Below, piece by piece: positions 35,717 through 44,054 of a DNA stretch of 46,768 nt; positions within the stretch are counted from its first letter, which is position 1; each line of letters begins with the position of its first letter. The translations under genes were made by a program, and so were the position numbers. The stretch is from Chitinophagaceae bacterium (GTDB lineage: Bacteria; Bacteroidota; Bacteroidia; Chitinophagales; Chitinophagaceae), in the NCBI GenBank assembly GCA_027489035.1, contig JAIYAN010000007.1, positions 1-46,768 on the forward strand, given 5' to 3'. The notes beneath the pieces are model-generated. The model was not told where the DNA came from, ran no database searches, and was given only the letters and a program-made list of their open reading frames with translations.

Positions 35717-36718
35717 ATGCACTTTAGAAAAACTTTTATTAAGTCATTAATTCTTTTCTTTTGTATTTGTTTTATTGCATTAAACTCTTTTAGTCAAACC
35801 GATAAAAAACAATTGAAAGAATCCATGCTAGAATACGTTTCAGATTTGGCATGTAACAGTATTAAGAAACTAGATTTAAAAGATAAACCTTATGGTATCG
35901 TTAATGAGGCAATCAATGATTGTATATATAAGGAGGTCTCATTCTATCGGTTGACAAATATTTTGATTGAAAAAGATTCTTTTCTTCTGTTTATGAATGA
36001 CAGTACGTTTCCAGTAGATCATATTATAAATGCTAACGTAGAGGAGAATGAATTTCTGGATTATTACTTTGAAATTAAAAGTTATTTGTTAGAAAATTGT
36101 GTGAGCATGCGGATTAATTTATACTCTAACGAGGAGCATCATGAGCAATCTTTGAGTAAAAACAAAAAAGCGCTAAAGTGGTATTACAAGGCAATTGAAT
36201 TAGAAAATGCGAATAAGTATGAAGAATCCATTGTATTATTAAAAAAAGCACTTAAAAAAGACAGCATTTTTGCTTTCGCCTGGGATATGTTAGGTTTAAA
36301 TTATCGTAAAATAGGGGAGTATGATAAGTCAATTGAAGCGTATGAAAAATCAATATCTATCGACCCTAAAGGCAAATTTCCTTGGCAAAATATGGCGATA
36401 GCGTATGAGTATAAGAAGGATTATATAGGAGCCGTAATCTGTTATAAGAAACTCGGTGAATTGGATATTATAAATCCAGAAGTGTTTTATGGTATTGGTA
36501 GAATTACTGCGTTTTATATGAATGATAATGAAAATGCCTTGGAAAATATTTGCATTGCATTATCTCTGTACAATGAAGCCAATTCCCCTGAAAAAAAGGA
36601 CGCTATGGATATCATTGGATATATTCACGACGAAATGAAAAAGGAGGGAAAAGAAGCAGTATATGATAAGATACTTTTGAAGCATTTTTCTAAAGACAAT
36701 AAAAATAACAACAAATAA
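35717..36718 (+). CDS. Secreted tetratricopeptide-repeat protein
   Basis: The 333-residue protein has a clear signal peptide (LILFFCICFIALNSFSQ, cut near residue 27). The N-terminal 130 residues have no recognisable family. Residues about 150-270 hold TPR motifs, such as KWYYKAIELENANKYEESI, FAWDMLGLNYRKIGEYDKS and FPWQNMAIAYEYKKDYIGA. TPR arrays usually mediate protein-protein contacts. The gene is isolated and convergent with the DUF4116-repeat gene. The partner and the process it serves are unknown. Confidence 0.88.
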   Translation: MHFRKTFIKSLILFFCICFIALNSFSQTDKKQLKESMLEYVSDLACNSIKKLDLKDKPYGIVNEAINDCIYKEVSFYRLTNILIEKDSFLLFMNDSTFPVDHIINANVEENEFLDYYFEIKSYLLENCVSMRINLYSNEEHHEQSLSKNKKALKWYYKAIELENANKYEESIVLLKKALKKDSIFAFAWDMLGLNYRKIGEYDKSIEAYEKSISIDPKGKFPWQNMAIAYEYKKDYIGAVICYKKLGELDIINPEVFYGIGRITAFYMNDNENALENICIALSLYNEANSPEKKDAMDIIGYIHDEMKKEGKEAVYDKILLKHFSKDNKNNNK

Positions 36719-36773
36719 AAATTAAATAGGTGCGAAATTGAGTCTTATGGTTACAAATTAAATTTCAAAATCA

Positions 36774-39191
36774 TTAAAACATCCAATCATCATCATGCCC
36801 CAAAAAATCATCTTTTGGGGGCAATACTAATAATGCACTCATTACATCAAAGTCTTTTTTTAACTTTTCCGACGCGAATTCAAATGACTGATCGGTATTC
36901 TGAATCGCCGCCAAAACTATTTTTTTATTGTCCCTCAATTTTTCAGAAGCATACTGAAGTGCCATTCCATTTTGCATGACTGCTTTCAATACGACTTGAG
37001 GGTTGTTTTTTAAATCTTCAGAAGCATAAAAAAGTGTTGAACCAGATTGTTTTACAGCTTCCAATACAATTTTTTTATTGCCTTTAAGTGCATCAGAAGC
37101 ATATTCCAAATTGCCGGCATATTTTTTTACAAATAATAAAACAGCATAACTGTTGTTTCTTAAACTGTTGGCGATATAGTAACCTAGTCTTCCTGTTTTA
37201 CTATAAGCTTTTATAATATCTCGGTTGGTTCTTAATTCTTTAGGTATAAATTCAAATGCACGCCAAGCGTTTTTGATGGCAGTGAGTGCAAGATTTTTGT
37301 CAAATTTTAATTCAGTTAATGCATACTCAAGGGCACATCCTGATTGTTTTATGGCAGCCAAAACAACCTGTCTGTCATTTTTTAAATCATTGGAAACAAA
37401 TTCAAGTAAAAGTCCGTTTTTTTTCAATGCGGATAAAACCAATTTTCTATCTGCCTTAAATAATTCTGTTGCATAGACAAGCGCATTTCCATTTTGTTTT
37501 ATAGCTGATGCAACCAATGCTCTGTCGGCTTTTAAAGATGTCGATGCAAATTCTAGCGCACATCCATTTTGTTTTATAGCGGTTAAAACTACTTGACGGT
37601 CGTTTTTTAATTCGTTAGAAGCAAACATCAAAGCCAGTCCGTCTTGCTTAACTGCAGTTAATACAACCATTTTGTCGTTCTTCAATTCGTTGGGTAAGTT
37701 TTCCAGTAAATTGGGGTTTTGATTTACTACAACTCGCGCAATCTTTCTATCATTTTTAAATTTGTCAGGTACAAATCTAAAAGCATTTGCCGTTTGTACA
37801 ACCGCTGAAATAACCACCTCTCTATTGTTTTTTAATGAGTCGGAAACGAATTCTAGCGCTAGTCCATTTTGTTTTACTGCTGTTAAAACAAAATGTTTAT
37901 TGTTTTTAAATTTTTCTGATAAATACTGTAATGCAATCCCATTTTGATTTACCGCTTCAAACGCTATTTCATCATTTTGTTTAATTGAATCTGGTGCAAA
38001 AAAAATGATATCTGGAAACAAGAAAAACAATTCACGAACCCTACTCAGATTATTTTGAATAAATGGAGCAATTTCACTGATATTATATTCAAATTGAACA
38101 TCGCCAAAAAATGACGCTTTCAATTCAATAGGAAAATAATTTCTCGATTCATAAACCTGACTGTCTACTAAATCTATCCTTTGTTTTAATTCTTGTAAAT
38201 TGGCCGGAGGTAAAATGCCTTTGTTTGCAAGATCTTTTGTGTGCATGCATCTTATGAATAATGCCAACAATACATCCAAATCAATTTTTAGTGAGAATGG
38301 CAAGTAGGGATAAATTGACAAGTTATTCAGAATATATTCTGATCTACCTCCTGTAATACGCTGTTCATTTTCTACATACCAATTATTAATCTCATAATAC
38401 CCTTTTCTTACAAAAAAATGCTCATAATCTTGATTTTCTTTGGTCAAAATTGCAATTACTTGATCTTTAAATAAGATTGGATTTTCTCTGATTTTGTTGA
38501 TCAATTCAATTTCTATTTGACTGGATAAAAAATTGGGGAAAGTCGTGCTGTTTAACGTGAAATCGGGCATTTCTTTCAACCGCCTTGTTTCTTGAAACGA
38601 AGAAACATTGTTATCATTTTTAATGGCAGCAGTTGTAGGATTGTATTGAATTATATCGTATCTCCATTCTTCGATTCCGTATTTCGAACTAAAACTACTT
38701 TCATCTTCTTTTATCAAAAAACCATACTCGTTTTCACCAACCTGTATAGACGTATTAACCAAATCTTCCCCATCATAACTGTTTCTATTAAATTCTAAGT
38801 CATTGGTATCTAAATAATTGGTCAGCAATAAGCCACTTGATTCTAAAATTTGAGTTTCACCCCAAAAGGTTTTGGCAAGATATAAATCATATTGCACCGA
38901 GCATTGTTGAATAGATTCAAAAATCGGCATCGTAATTTTTTCTCTGGAGTCATTGATTAAATGACAGATTTCAGCAGGTAGTGAGCTATTGATTTTAAGA
39001 TAAATGTCAATTAAAGTATCTAAAGAAAAAGCATCTATTTCTTTATTGAAATCATCATCATTCTTTGAAAAAAATTCTTTGATGTTGGGTTCGTAATTTT
39101 CGTAATTGAAAAAATAAAATATGGTTGAAAAGTAACTTTTTAAAGCTTGCTCTAGTTCTTCATTTGATATTTTATTTTTCTGAATTGTCAT
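36774..39191 (-). CDS. DUF4116-repeat solenoid protein, unknown function
   Basis: The 805-residue protein has no signal peptide. Residues 1-385 are a non-repetitive region of unknown fold, with FPNFLSSQIEIELINKIREN in the middle. From about 390 to the end lie about fifteen consecutive 25-residue units with the pattern L-K-N-D-(R/K)-x-VV-L-x-A-(V/I)-K-Q-N-G-x-A-L-x-(F/Y)-A-S, characteristic of the DUF4116 family (PF13475); the Pfam unit is about two of these. Units 10-12 (KNAWRAFEF to NNSYAVLLFVKKYAG) have drifted most. The array should form an alpha-solenoid able to bind a protein or peptide. It is a single-gene unit convergent with the TPR gene. The function is unknown. Confidence 0.85.
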   Translation of the reverse strand: MTIQKNKISNEELEQALKSYFSTIFYFFNYENYEPNIKEFFSKNDDDFNKEIDAFSLDTLIDIYLKINSSLPAEICHLINDSREKITMPIFESIQQCSVQYDLYLAKTFWGETQILESSGLLLTNYLDTNDLEFNRNSYDGEDLVNTSIQVGENEYGFLIKEDESSFSSKYGIEEWRYDIIQYNPTTAAIKNDNNVSSFQETRRLKEMPDFTLNSTTFPNFLSSQIEIELINKIRENPILFKDQVIAILTKENQDYEHFFVRKGYYEINNWYVENEQRITGGRSEYILNNLSIYPYLPFSLKIDLDVLLALFIRCMHTKDLANKGILPPANLQELKQRIDLVDSQVYESRNYFPIELKASFFGDVQFEYNISEIAPFIQNNLSRVRELFFLFPDIIFFAPDSIKQNDEIAFEAVNQNGIALQYLSEKFKNNKHFVLTAVKQNGLALEFVSDSLKNNREVVISAVVQTANAFRFVPDKFKNDRKIARVVVNQNPNLLENLPNELKNDKMVVLTAVKQDGLALMFASNELKNDRQVVLTAIKQNGCALEFASTSLKADRALVASAIKQNGNALVYATELFKADRKLVLSALKKNGLLLEFVSNDLKNDRQVVLAAIKQSGCALEYALTELKFDKNLALTAIKNAWRAFEFIPKELRTNRDIIKAYSKTGRLGYYIANSLRNNSYAVLLFVKKYAGNLEYASDALKGNKKIVLEAVKQSGSTLFYASEDLKNNPQVVLKAVMQNGMALQYASEKLRDNKKIVLAAIQNTDQSFEFASEKLKKDFDVMSALLVLPPKDDFLGHDDDWMF

Positions 39192-39705
39192 ATTCTATTA
39201 AATAGGATTTTTTTATTTGTTTGAAAAAATGAATGAAAAATGTTTAAAAATAAAATTGAATTTTACATTAATCAATAATAGTAATTGTTTATGAAATATC
39301 AAAAATAATTAGAATGCTAAATACTCAGTTGCAATGGATATAATAGATATCCCAAACAATCTGAGGCGGTTTTTTTATCATAAAGATTGTTTTGTGTATC
39401 GCTATTTCAGGACGGGACAAAGGAATATTTTATGATAAGAAAAACGATAGAGTTCGAACCCATAGAATCAAAACTTTGTTCCACGAAATCGCAGTAAAGG
39501 CAAGGGTTTTAGGCGAAACTAAAAATGACAACCCGTTTCTGGATTGGCATTTTGTTAGTAATGTCGTAGGTTTCAATCCATCATTTAATTTATACAGAAC
39601 ACGTATTCCCTTATAATTGAGGGAGAAATTAGCGTGTATTTACTAGAAACATTTAATTAAATCGAATAAAAAAAATAATTGCACTTGATTAACTTTTAAA
39701 AACGA
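39192..39705. other. Intergenic region with a doubtful short frame and an inverted repeat
   Basis: The region is AT-rich. It holds a 9-base inverted repeat (AAACAATCT at 39354-39362 and AGATTGTTT at 39384-39392) and a plus-strand frame at 39392-39616 that starts with TTG and reads 74 residues (GRDKGIFYDKKNDRVRTHRI and WHFVSNVVGFNPSFNLYRT). I cannot link it to a family; it could be a gene relic or a chance frame. No other gene is visible. Confidence 0.5.
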
Positions 39706-40164
39706 TTACCATGGAGTAACAGTCTGTTTTTCTGAATATTTGCCAACTGTGATTCCTTCAATTTTGCTAGTATCGCTCTTGTATGTCCAAATTCTAACTA
39801 GGTAAGAGGCATTAATTGTATTAAAAACATAGGAAATATTTAATGGGCTTTCGTAGAACGGGGAATTAATTAATTCATAGTAATTATAGTAGCTCCCCTC
39901 TATCTTTAGAGATTTTATAAATCTAGTAAAGTTTTGTATTATTTTATTTGGGTTATCTGTTTCAATATAAGTAGAGGCAACAGATAAATCAGACATGTTT
40001 GTTGTATCCAATGTAAGAAATACTTTGCCGCTCTTGAAATCTGACTTTGTAATTTGCAAATTAAACAGGCTATCAGCTCTGCCTTTATACTTTTTTGTTA
40101 AGCATTGAGCAAAGGTGAAACTAAAAATTAAAGTTAAGATTAAGGTTAAACTAATTGACTTCAT
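39706..40164 (-). CDS. Secreted hypothetical protein
   Basis: The 152-residue protein has a good signal peptide (ISLTLILTLIFSFTFAQ, cut near residue 19). The mature part is short and beta-rich in feel, with KSGKVFLTLDTTNMSDLSV and NASYLVRIWTYKSDTSK, and ends EKQTVTPW. I do not recognise the family. It lies alone between the doubtful frame at 39392 and the transglutaminase-like gene, both about 170 bases or more away. The calling of this gene rests on length, signal peptide and composition. Confidence 0.7.
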   Translation of the reverse strand: MKSISLTLILTLIFSFTFAQCLTKKYKGRADSLFNLQITKSDFKSGKVFLTLDTTNMSDLSVASTYIETDNPNKIIQNFTRFIKSLKIEGSYYNYYELINSPFYESPLNISYVFNTINASYLVRIWTYKSDTSKIEGITVGKYSEKQTVTPW

Positions 40165-40330
40165 AATATGAGGGTTTTACTTTTTAAAAAAATGCTGAAA
40201 TCGGAATAATTAGAATGTAGAGATTGAATAGAATTTTAATCTTTTGAAACGTATAAGCATCTATTTTTTTCTAAACAGAAATATTCCACAACAAACTTTG
40301 AATATATTATTCAAATGCGGGCTTATTTAT

Positions 40331-41893
40331 TTACTTGAATTCTTCAAATGAATGGAATTCGGGTAGTAGTGTCCACCGGTTTATTTTAGGGAAGTGATCA
40401 TAAAAAAAATATTTAGGCGATTTTAAATAATATCCTTCACCCCAGGTTACATCAATTAAATACCATTTTTTATCAATGCAAACTGCATTCCAAGCATGAG
40501 ATCCAAAATTGTTAGGAGATACTTTTGCTTCTCCAATAATAATTTCATTTTTTATTCCCACTGCATTACACATTGCTGAAAATAATTCAGCATAACCACT
40601 ACAAATAGTAGCTTTTTTAATAAGAATTTGATTGGGGTTTATTGTGTAATTCCTTGTCCTTAGTCCTTCATAATCATATTTCAGGTTATAATCCATCCAT
40701 TTGAAAATTGATCTTACTTTTTCAGCGTCTGTTTTCCAGGTTTTCGTTAGTGTTTCAGCCAGTTGTTTCAATGGCATTGTTCCAACTGATATGCTGAAAT
40801 TGTCTATTTTATTATTATCTACTTCGGGTAGATTGTTTCCAATGCTATCGATAGGGAAAGGAGGTATGATGGGAGGTGTCTTAATTTGTTTGAAAACCAG
40901 CTTGACTCTTTCATCTTCACTTTCGGGAATAGATCTTTTTAAAATATAAACGTTTAAATATTTTTCAGATTCAAAATTGCCGTACCGACTATTACTAAAA
41001 ATGGAACTCCATTCGAAATATTCATTTTGAGCAACAGTATTTTTCTTGTTACTTTTTGTTTTGAATATTGAAATACTGCCAGAGCCTTCAATAATAGATA
41101 TGCCCAAGTTTATTTTTTTGACACTATCTTCAATTTTTGACATTAAATCATCAGTAACAAAAAAAGCATTATTTATATCAATTTTGTTTTTTTTAATGTA
41201 GTATTTTAAAAGGCTGTCATCAGGACAATCAATATAATTGATGTATTTTCTGTTTCTTTCTTTTTCAATTTCTTTTTCTTTTTCTATTTGATGTTGAGGT
41301 CTTTCATCAAAACTCAATGCTATTGTGTATTCTTTCTCTTTTCTGATTGAGATAAAAATGGTTTTATCATCAGATAATATATGATTTCTGATCGAGTGAA
41401 CGCCGGCTTTTTCATCCGTTATCATTTGACAAATCAATTCGGTAATATTGAAATTGGTAGAGGTAAAACAAACTGTATTTTTCATTTTAGTATTCTCGTA
41501 TAATTTCTTATTTTCTCCGGTTTTATTTTTCATAATAGAATCAACCAAAATATTAAGCTCTTTAATGTAACAATCATAAGTATTTAAAAGACCCATCGGC
41601 CTAGCATATCTCATCTGATCCATCATATTTAATAATCTGGAAGGATACCCGTTTTTTTGTGCATAAGGTTTGAGAACAGTTTCTGAAAAAAGATACGGAT
41701 TCATTCTTGCCAAATTGAGTACATAAATGAATTCTTTTTCGGAGTTGCTTAGGTAAGAAGCATTAGCTGCAGTATTTGCCTTTTCAAACATAGGCAAATT
41801 CCATTGTGATGAATAAGCTGCTAAAGGAGAGCTTGTAGCATTTGCGGTATTAAAACAGAATAAAATGATATAGAGGATAATGAGGTATTTCAT
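40331..41893 (-). CDS. Secreted transglutaminase-like cysteine protease-fold protein with CAP-like N-terminus
   Basis: The 520-residue protein has a signal peptide (ILYIILFCFNTANA). The N-terminal region has NSEKEFIYVLNLARMNPYLFSE, which resembles the opening of CAP/SCP-type domains in Bacteroidota, although the rest of that fold is hard to confirm. Residues about 360-500 form a transglutaminase-like domain with Cys431 (KKATICSGYAE), His466 (GSHAWNAV) and Asp481 (LIDVTWG) as the expected catalytic triad. Such domains act as peptidases or transamidases outside the cytoplasm. A Lys/Glu-rich stretch (EKEKEIEKERNRK) lies in the middle. Substrate unknown. It stands alone, with a 634-base gap upstream. 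Confidence 0.85.
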   Translation of the reverse strand: MKYLIILYIILFCFNTANATSSPLAAYSSQWNLPMFEKANTAANASYLSNSEKEFIYVLNLARMNPYLFSETVLKPYAQKNGYPSRLLNMMDQMRYARPMGLLNTYDCYIKELNILVDSIMKNKTGENKKLYENTKMKNTVCFTSTNFNITELICQMITDEKAGVHSIRNHILSDDKTIFISIRKEKEYTIALSFDERPQHQIEKEKEIEKERNRKYINYIDCPDDSLLKYYIKKNKIDINNAFFVTDDLMSKIEDSVKKINLGISIIEGSGSISIFKTKSNKKNTVAQNEYFEWSSIFSNSRYGNFESEKYLNVYILKRSIPESEDERVKLVFKQIKTPPIIPPFPIDSIGNNLPEVDNNKIDNFSISVGTMPLKQLAETLTKTWKTDAEKVRSIFKWMDYNLKYDYEGLRTRNYTINPNQILIKKATICSGYAELFSAMCNAVGIKNEIIIGEAKVSPNNFGSHAWNAVCIDKKWYLIDVTWGEGYYLKSPKYFFYDHFPKINRWTLLPEFHSFEEFK

Positions 41894-42422
41894 AACTGGT
41901 GGTTTTTAGTTAGAAAAATTATTACAAGTATCAAATTCAGCAGGTCAAAAATTTAGGAGAATGTATACCTATTTTTTTTGAGAGGCTTATTAAAATTGTG
42001 TATTAAATTTTAATAAAATTAGCGTTGAGTAATGTGAGCAGTATTTCGGAAAATGACTTTAAGATAAATCACTAAACTAATTATTTCTTTTACATAAAAA
42101 AGTTATTAATAGAGGTGAGAAAAATAGAAAAATAATATTCAAACAAGTGATAAATCACTAAAAAATTAAATCAAGAATGGGGTATAAAATTATATTCAAA
42201 GTAGAATTGGTTTGATTTTCTTTCTTGAAATAAATGTATAAAATGAATTTAAAAAATAGACATAACGTTTTGTTAAGAAATGTAAGCCAATGAAGAAAAA
42301 GTTGATTTTTCTCAAAGATTATAATTTAGGTTTGAAGCACAAGGATTAAAAAAGATTTTATGAGGGATGACTAATTAACTGAAACTACTCTTCAGCTTAA
42401 TCAATCTGAACCTTTTAAACCC

Positions 42423-42454
42423 AAAAATCTCCGAGCAAAATCGGAGATTTTTTT
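42423..42454. terminator. Bidirectional intrinsic terminator, left of the HicAB cassette
   Basis: AAAAATCTCCGA (42423-42434) pairs perfectly with TCGGAGATTTTT (42441-42452) around a GCAAAA loop. It is flanked by a T-run on the plus strand and an A-run (T on the minus strand) on the other, so it can stop transcription from hicAB as well as from the other side. Confidence 0.88.
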
Positions 42455-42455
42455 A

Positions 42456-42483
42456 TTGTCGGGATGATTACCGGGAGTTCGAA
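42456..42483 (+). repeat. 28-base direct repeat, left copy (flanks hicAB)
   Basis: The repeat runs TTGTCGGGATGA to GGGAGTTCGAA and is identical at 43245-43272, 789 bases away. The following 44 bases are also similar between the copies, with about two thirds of positions equal. Read on the minus strand it contains CATCCCGA, the usual 3' acceptor end of tRNA-Pro, and a TTCGAAC loop-like motif, but with extra bases between, so it is not an intact tRNA end. Confidence 0.85.
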
Positions 42484-42527
42484 TTATTTAGTGGATTTAA
42501 ATGCAATTTTAATCTCTAAAATTTGTC

Positions 42528-42905
42528 TTACAATAAAAAACGAATAGCTGCCAACTCATTTCCTATTTGTTGCACTCCATGAAGAATTTTTAAAGTTTGA
42601 TTTGACGAAGGCTTTTTGATTCCTTTAATATATTGAGCCAATAAACTTTGGTTCATTCCAATTCTTTCAGAAAGTGCTTTCGCATTGATGACTTTATAGA
42701 ATTCAAAAAATTGTGGTAAATCCAAAGTGATTTTCAAATCAGCTTCAGTGAATGTTTTTCCTTTTGCTTCAAAATGAAGATTCAATGCTTCAAGCATGTT
42801 TGTTTTAAGTTCTTGTAATGTTTTGCCTACAGTAAAGACAGGATACTTTTCTGAGTAAGCAGAATATCCAGTTTTTGTACGCTCTACAATCATTTCAATT
42901 TTCAT
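42528..42905 (-). CDS. hicB: HicB-family antitoxin with DNA-binding domain
   Basis: The 125-residue protein has a HicB partial RNase H-like fold (MIVERTKTGYSAYSEKYPVF, then VGKTLQELKTNMLEALNLHF) and a C-terminal helix-turn-helix (AKALSERIGMNQSLLAQYIK, GIKKPSSNQTLKILHGV). The first part binds and neutralises HicA, and the second binds the operon promoter for autoregulation. The gene follows hicA by 11 bases on the same strand, the A-then-B order seen in many HicAB loci. It ends beside the left copy of the 28-base repeat. Confidence 0.92.
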   Translation of the reverse strand: MKIEMIVERTKTGYSAYSEKYPVFTVGKTLQELKTNMLEALNLHFEAKGKTFTEADLKITLDLPQFFEFYKVINAKALSERIGMNQSLLAQYIKGIKKPSSNQTLKILHGVQQIGNELAAIRFLL

Positions 42906-42916
42906 GTGTTTATTTT

Positions 42917-43099
42917 TTAGATTCCTGCGTCTTTCTTAATTTTTTTCTCTAATCCTTTACCTACCTCTTGACTACCATGATTAGGACAAACAATTTGTCC
43001 TTTTTTAGTAGGGTGTTGCATAATCATGTGACTGCCGCTTTGCCTGATTACAAACCAACCATCTTTTTGTAGCAATCTGATTAATTCATTTGACTTCAC
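42917..43099 (-). CDS. hicA: HicA-family mRNA interferase toxin
   Basis: The 60-residue protein has the double-stranded-RNA-binding-like HicA fold: NELIRLLQKDGWFVIRQSGS, with catalytic His24 in GSHMIMQHP, then IVCPNHGSQEVGKGLEKKI. HicA cleaves mRNA and slows growth until HicB blocks it. The start codon is GTG at 43097-43099. hicB follows 11 bases downstream. The gene is preceded by a candidate promoter at 43131-43166 and lies inside the region bracketed by 28-base direct repeats. Confidence 0.92.
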   Translation of the reverse strand: MKSNELIRLLQKDGWFVIRQSGSHMIMQHPTKKGQIVCPNHGSQEVGKGLEKKIKKDAGI

Positions 43100-43130
43100 T
43101 TTTCAAAAGTAATATATTTATTACCTTAAT

Positions 43131-43166
43131 CAAAATTATTTTTTATGAATTAGAGCATTATACAAA
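43131..43166 (-). promoter_or_regulatory. Candidate promoter for hicAB
   Basis: On the minus strand TAATTTTG (43131-43138) fits TAnnTTTG, and TTTG at 43163-43166 could be the -33 element with a 24-base spacer, one base above the usual range. Transcription would start about 25 bases before the hicA GTG. Confidence 0.4.
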
Positions 43167-43171
43167 ATAAA

Positions 43172-43197
43172 AATGCCGACCAATAATGGTCGGCATT
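43172..43197 (-). terminator. Hairpin terminator upstream of hicA
   Basis: AATGCCGACCA (43172-43182) pairs perfectly with TGGTCGGCATT (43187-43197) around ATAA. The minus-strand side continues TTTATTTTG, so it stops minus-strand transcripts before they reach hicA. The plus-strand tail is weaker. Confidence 0.8.
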
Positions 43198-43244
43198 CAG
43201 TTTAATCAATGTTTTCTAAAATAATAATTGTTTTAGAAAACAAT

Positions 43245-43272
43245 TTGTCGGGATGATTACCGGGAGTTCGAA
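43245..43272 (+). repeat. 28-base direct repeat, right copy (flanks hicAB)
   Basis: Identical to 42456-42483. The 44 bases after it (43273-43316) resemble those after the left copy, so the duplicated block is about 72 bases with a conserved core. Confidence 0.85.
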
Positions 43273-43440
43273 CTTTTTGGAGGATTTGAATTCAGTTTTA
43301 GTAGCATCAATTTGACCGATTCATACAAACCCTTTTTGAAAGTATTTTGTTTTATTGAATTGCTATATGAAATATTTCTGTAACCTAATATTTTAAATTA
43401 AAAAAAATATTAACTTTAAAAACAAATAAAACTAATAGTC

Positions 43441-43680
43441 ATGAAAAATCTAAAATATCTGCCCCTGTTGTTAGTTGCTGCCTATATTATGTTTGTTGCA
43501 AACAATCAAAACATATCAGACACAACCAAGTGGCTCGTGTTAATGTCCATTGGAGGTGTCACAGCCATCTCTATGTTTCTTGGTTACAAGAAAGAAAGTA
43601 TCAATAAAAAAAACATCTTTCTAGTCGTAACTTTTATTCTTGTCACATTTGCAATCTTTGTCCGCTATCTCTCTATGTGA
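43441..43680 (+). CDS. Small three-helix membrane protein, unknown
   Basis: The 79-residue protein has three hydrophobic segments: YLPLLLVAAYIMFVA, WLVLMSIGGVTAISMFLG and IFLVVTFILVTFAIFV. Between the second and third lies a basic turn (YKKESINKKN). I do not recognise the family. The clean pattern of helices and basic loops makes a real inner-membrane protein likely. It begins about 170 bases after the right repeat copy and has no close partner. Confidence 0.65.
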   Translation: MKNLKYLPLLLVAAYIMFVANNQNISDTTKWLVLMSIGGVTAISMFLGYKKESINKKNIFLVVTFILVTFAIFVRYLSM

Positions 43681-44054
43681 TTCAGTTGTTCAATCTTTTT
43701 GATTAGCAATTTTTGATATTAATGAATTGTTGCAATTTGAAACATATTTTCAACCAGAACCATGTTTTGCTTTCTCAATTAACATATCGTTGTGTAATTA
43801 CAATTGTAAAAAGTTTAGCATTGCCTAAATTTTTTCGCCGATTATTTTTTGAAGTAAAACATCATTCAACATCCACTAAAAAACAAATGGATTTTTGTGA
43901 AAAGTAATAATAATCCGAAAGGCTTGAACGGTACAATAAAATACGAGGCGTTTATTAAATATTGTGAGGATTGATTTCCATAAGATGAAGTTTCGAAAAC
44001 TTATTAAATTAAAAAATTCATGTTATCTTAATTTTTAAAAATAAATTTTGTACG
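43681..44054. other. Gene-poor spacer
   Basis: These 374 bases are AT-rich. A 64-residue frame at 43713-43907 begins with TTG and has a composition unlike its neighbours, so I do not call it. No repeat or terminator stands out. Confidence 0.5.

Larger units (their letters stand above)
41894..42527. other. Gene-free region before the hicB end
   Basis: These 634 bases are very AT-rich and hold no gene I can support. A short palindrome, AGTGAT-AA-ATCACT, lies at 42146-42159. A bidirectional terminator lies at 42423-42454, followed at once by the left copy of the 28-base direct repeat. The stretch from the repeat to 42527 also resembles the sequence after the right copy. Confidence 0.65.
43100..43440. 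other. Region upstream of hicA, with terminator and right repeat copy
   Basis: Besides the promoter, terminator and repeat listed separately, there is a second inverted repeat (GTTTTCTAAAA at 43211-43221 and TTTTAGAAAAC at 43231-43241) directly before the right copy of the 28-base repeat. No gene is visible. Confidence 0.6.

Noticed and set aside
42456..42483. A tRNA-Pro gene or intact tRNA 3' end
   Set aside because: Only a CATCCCGA-like end and a TTCGAAC motif are present, with extra bases between them; no anticodon or D arm can be built from the neighbouring sequence.
42456..43272. Integron-type attC sites around hicAB
   Set aside because: I do not see the paired RYYYAAC and GTTRRRY core motifs or the expected folded arm arrangement, and no integrase is present.
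43713..43907. 64-residue plus-strand frame
   Set aside because: It begins with TTG, has no family pattern or signal peptide, and its Cys/His/Phe-rich composition differs from neighbouring genes.
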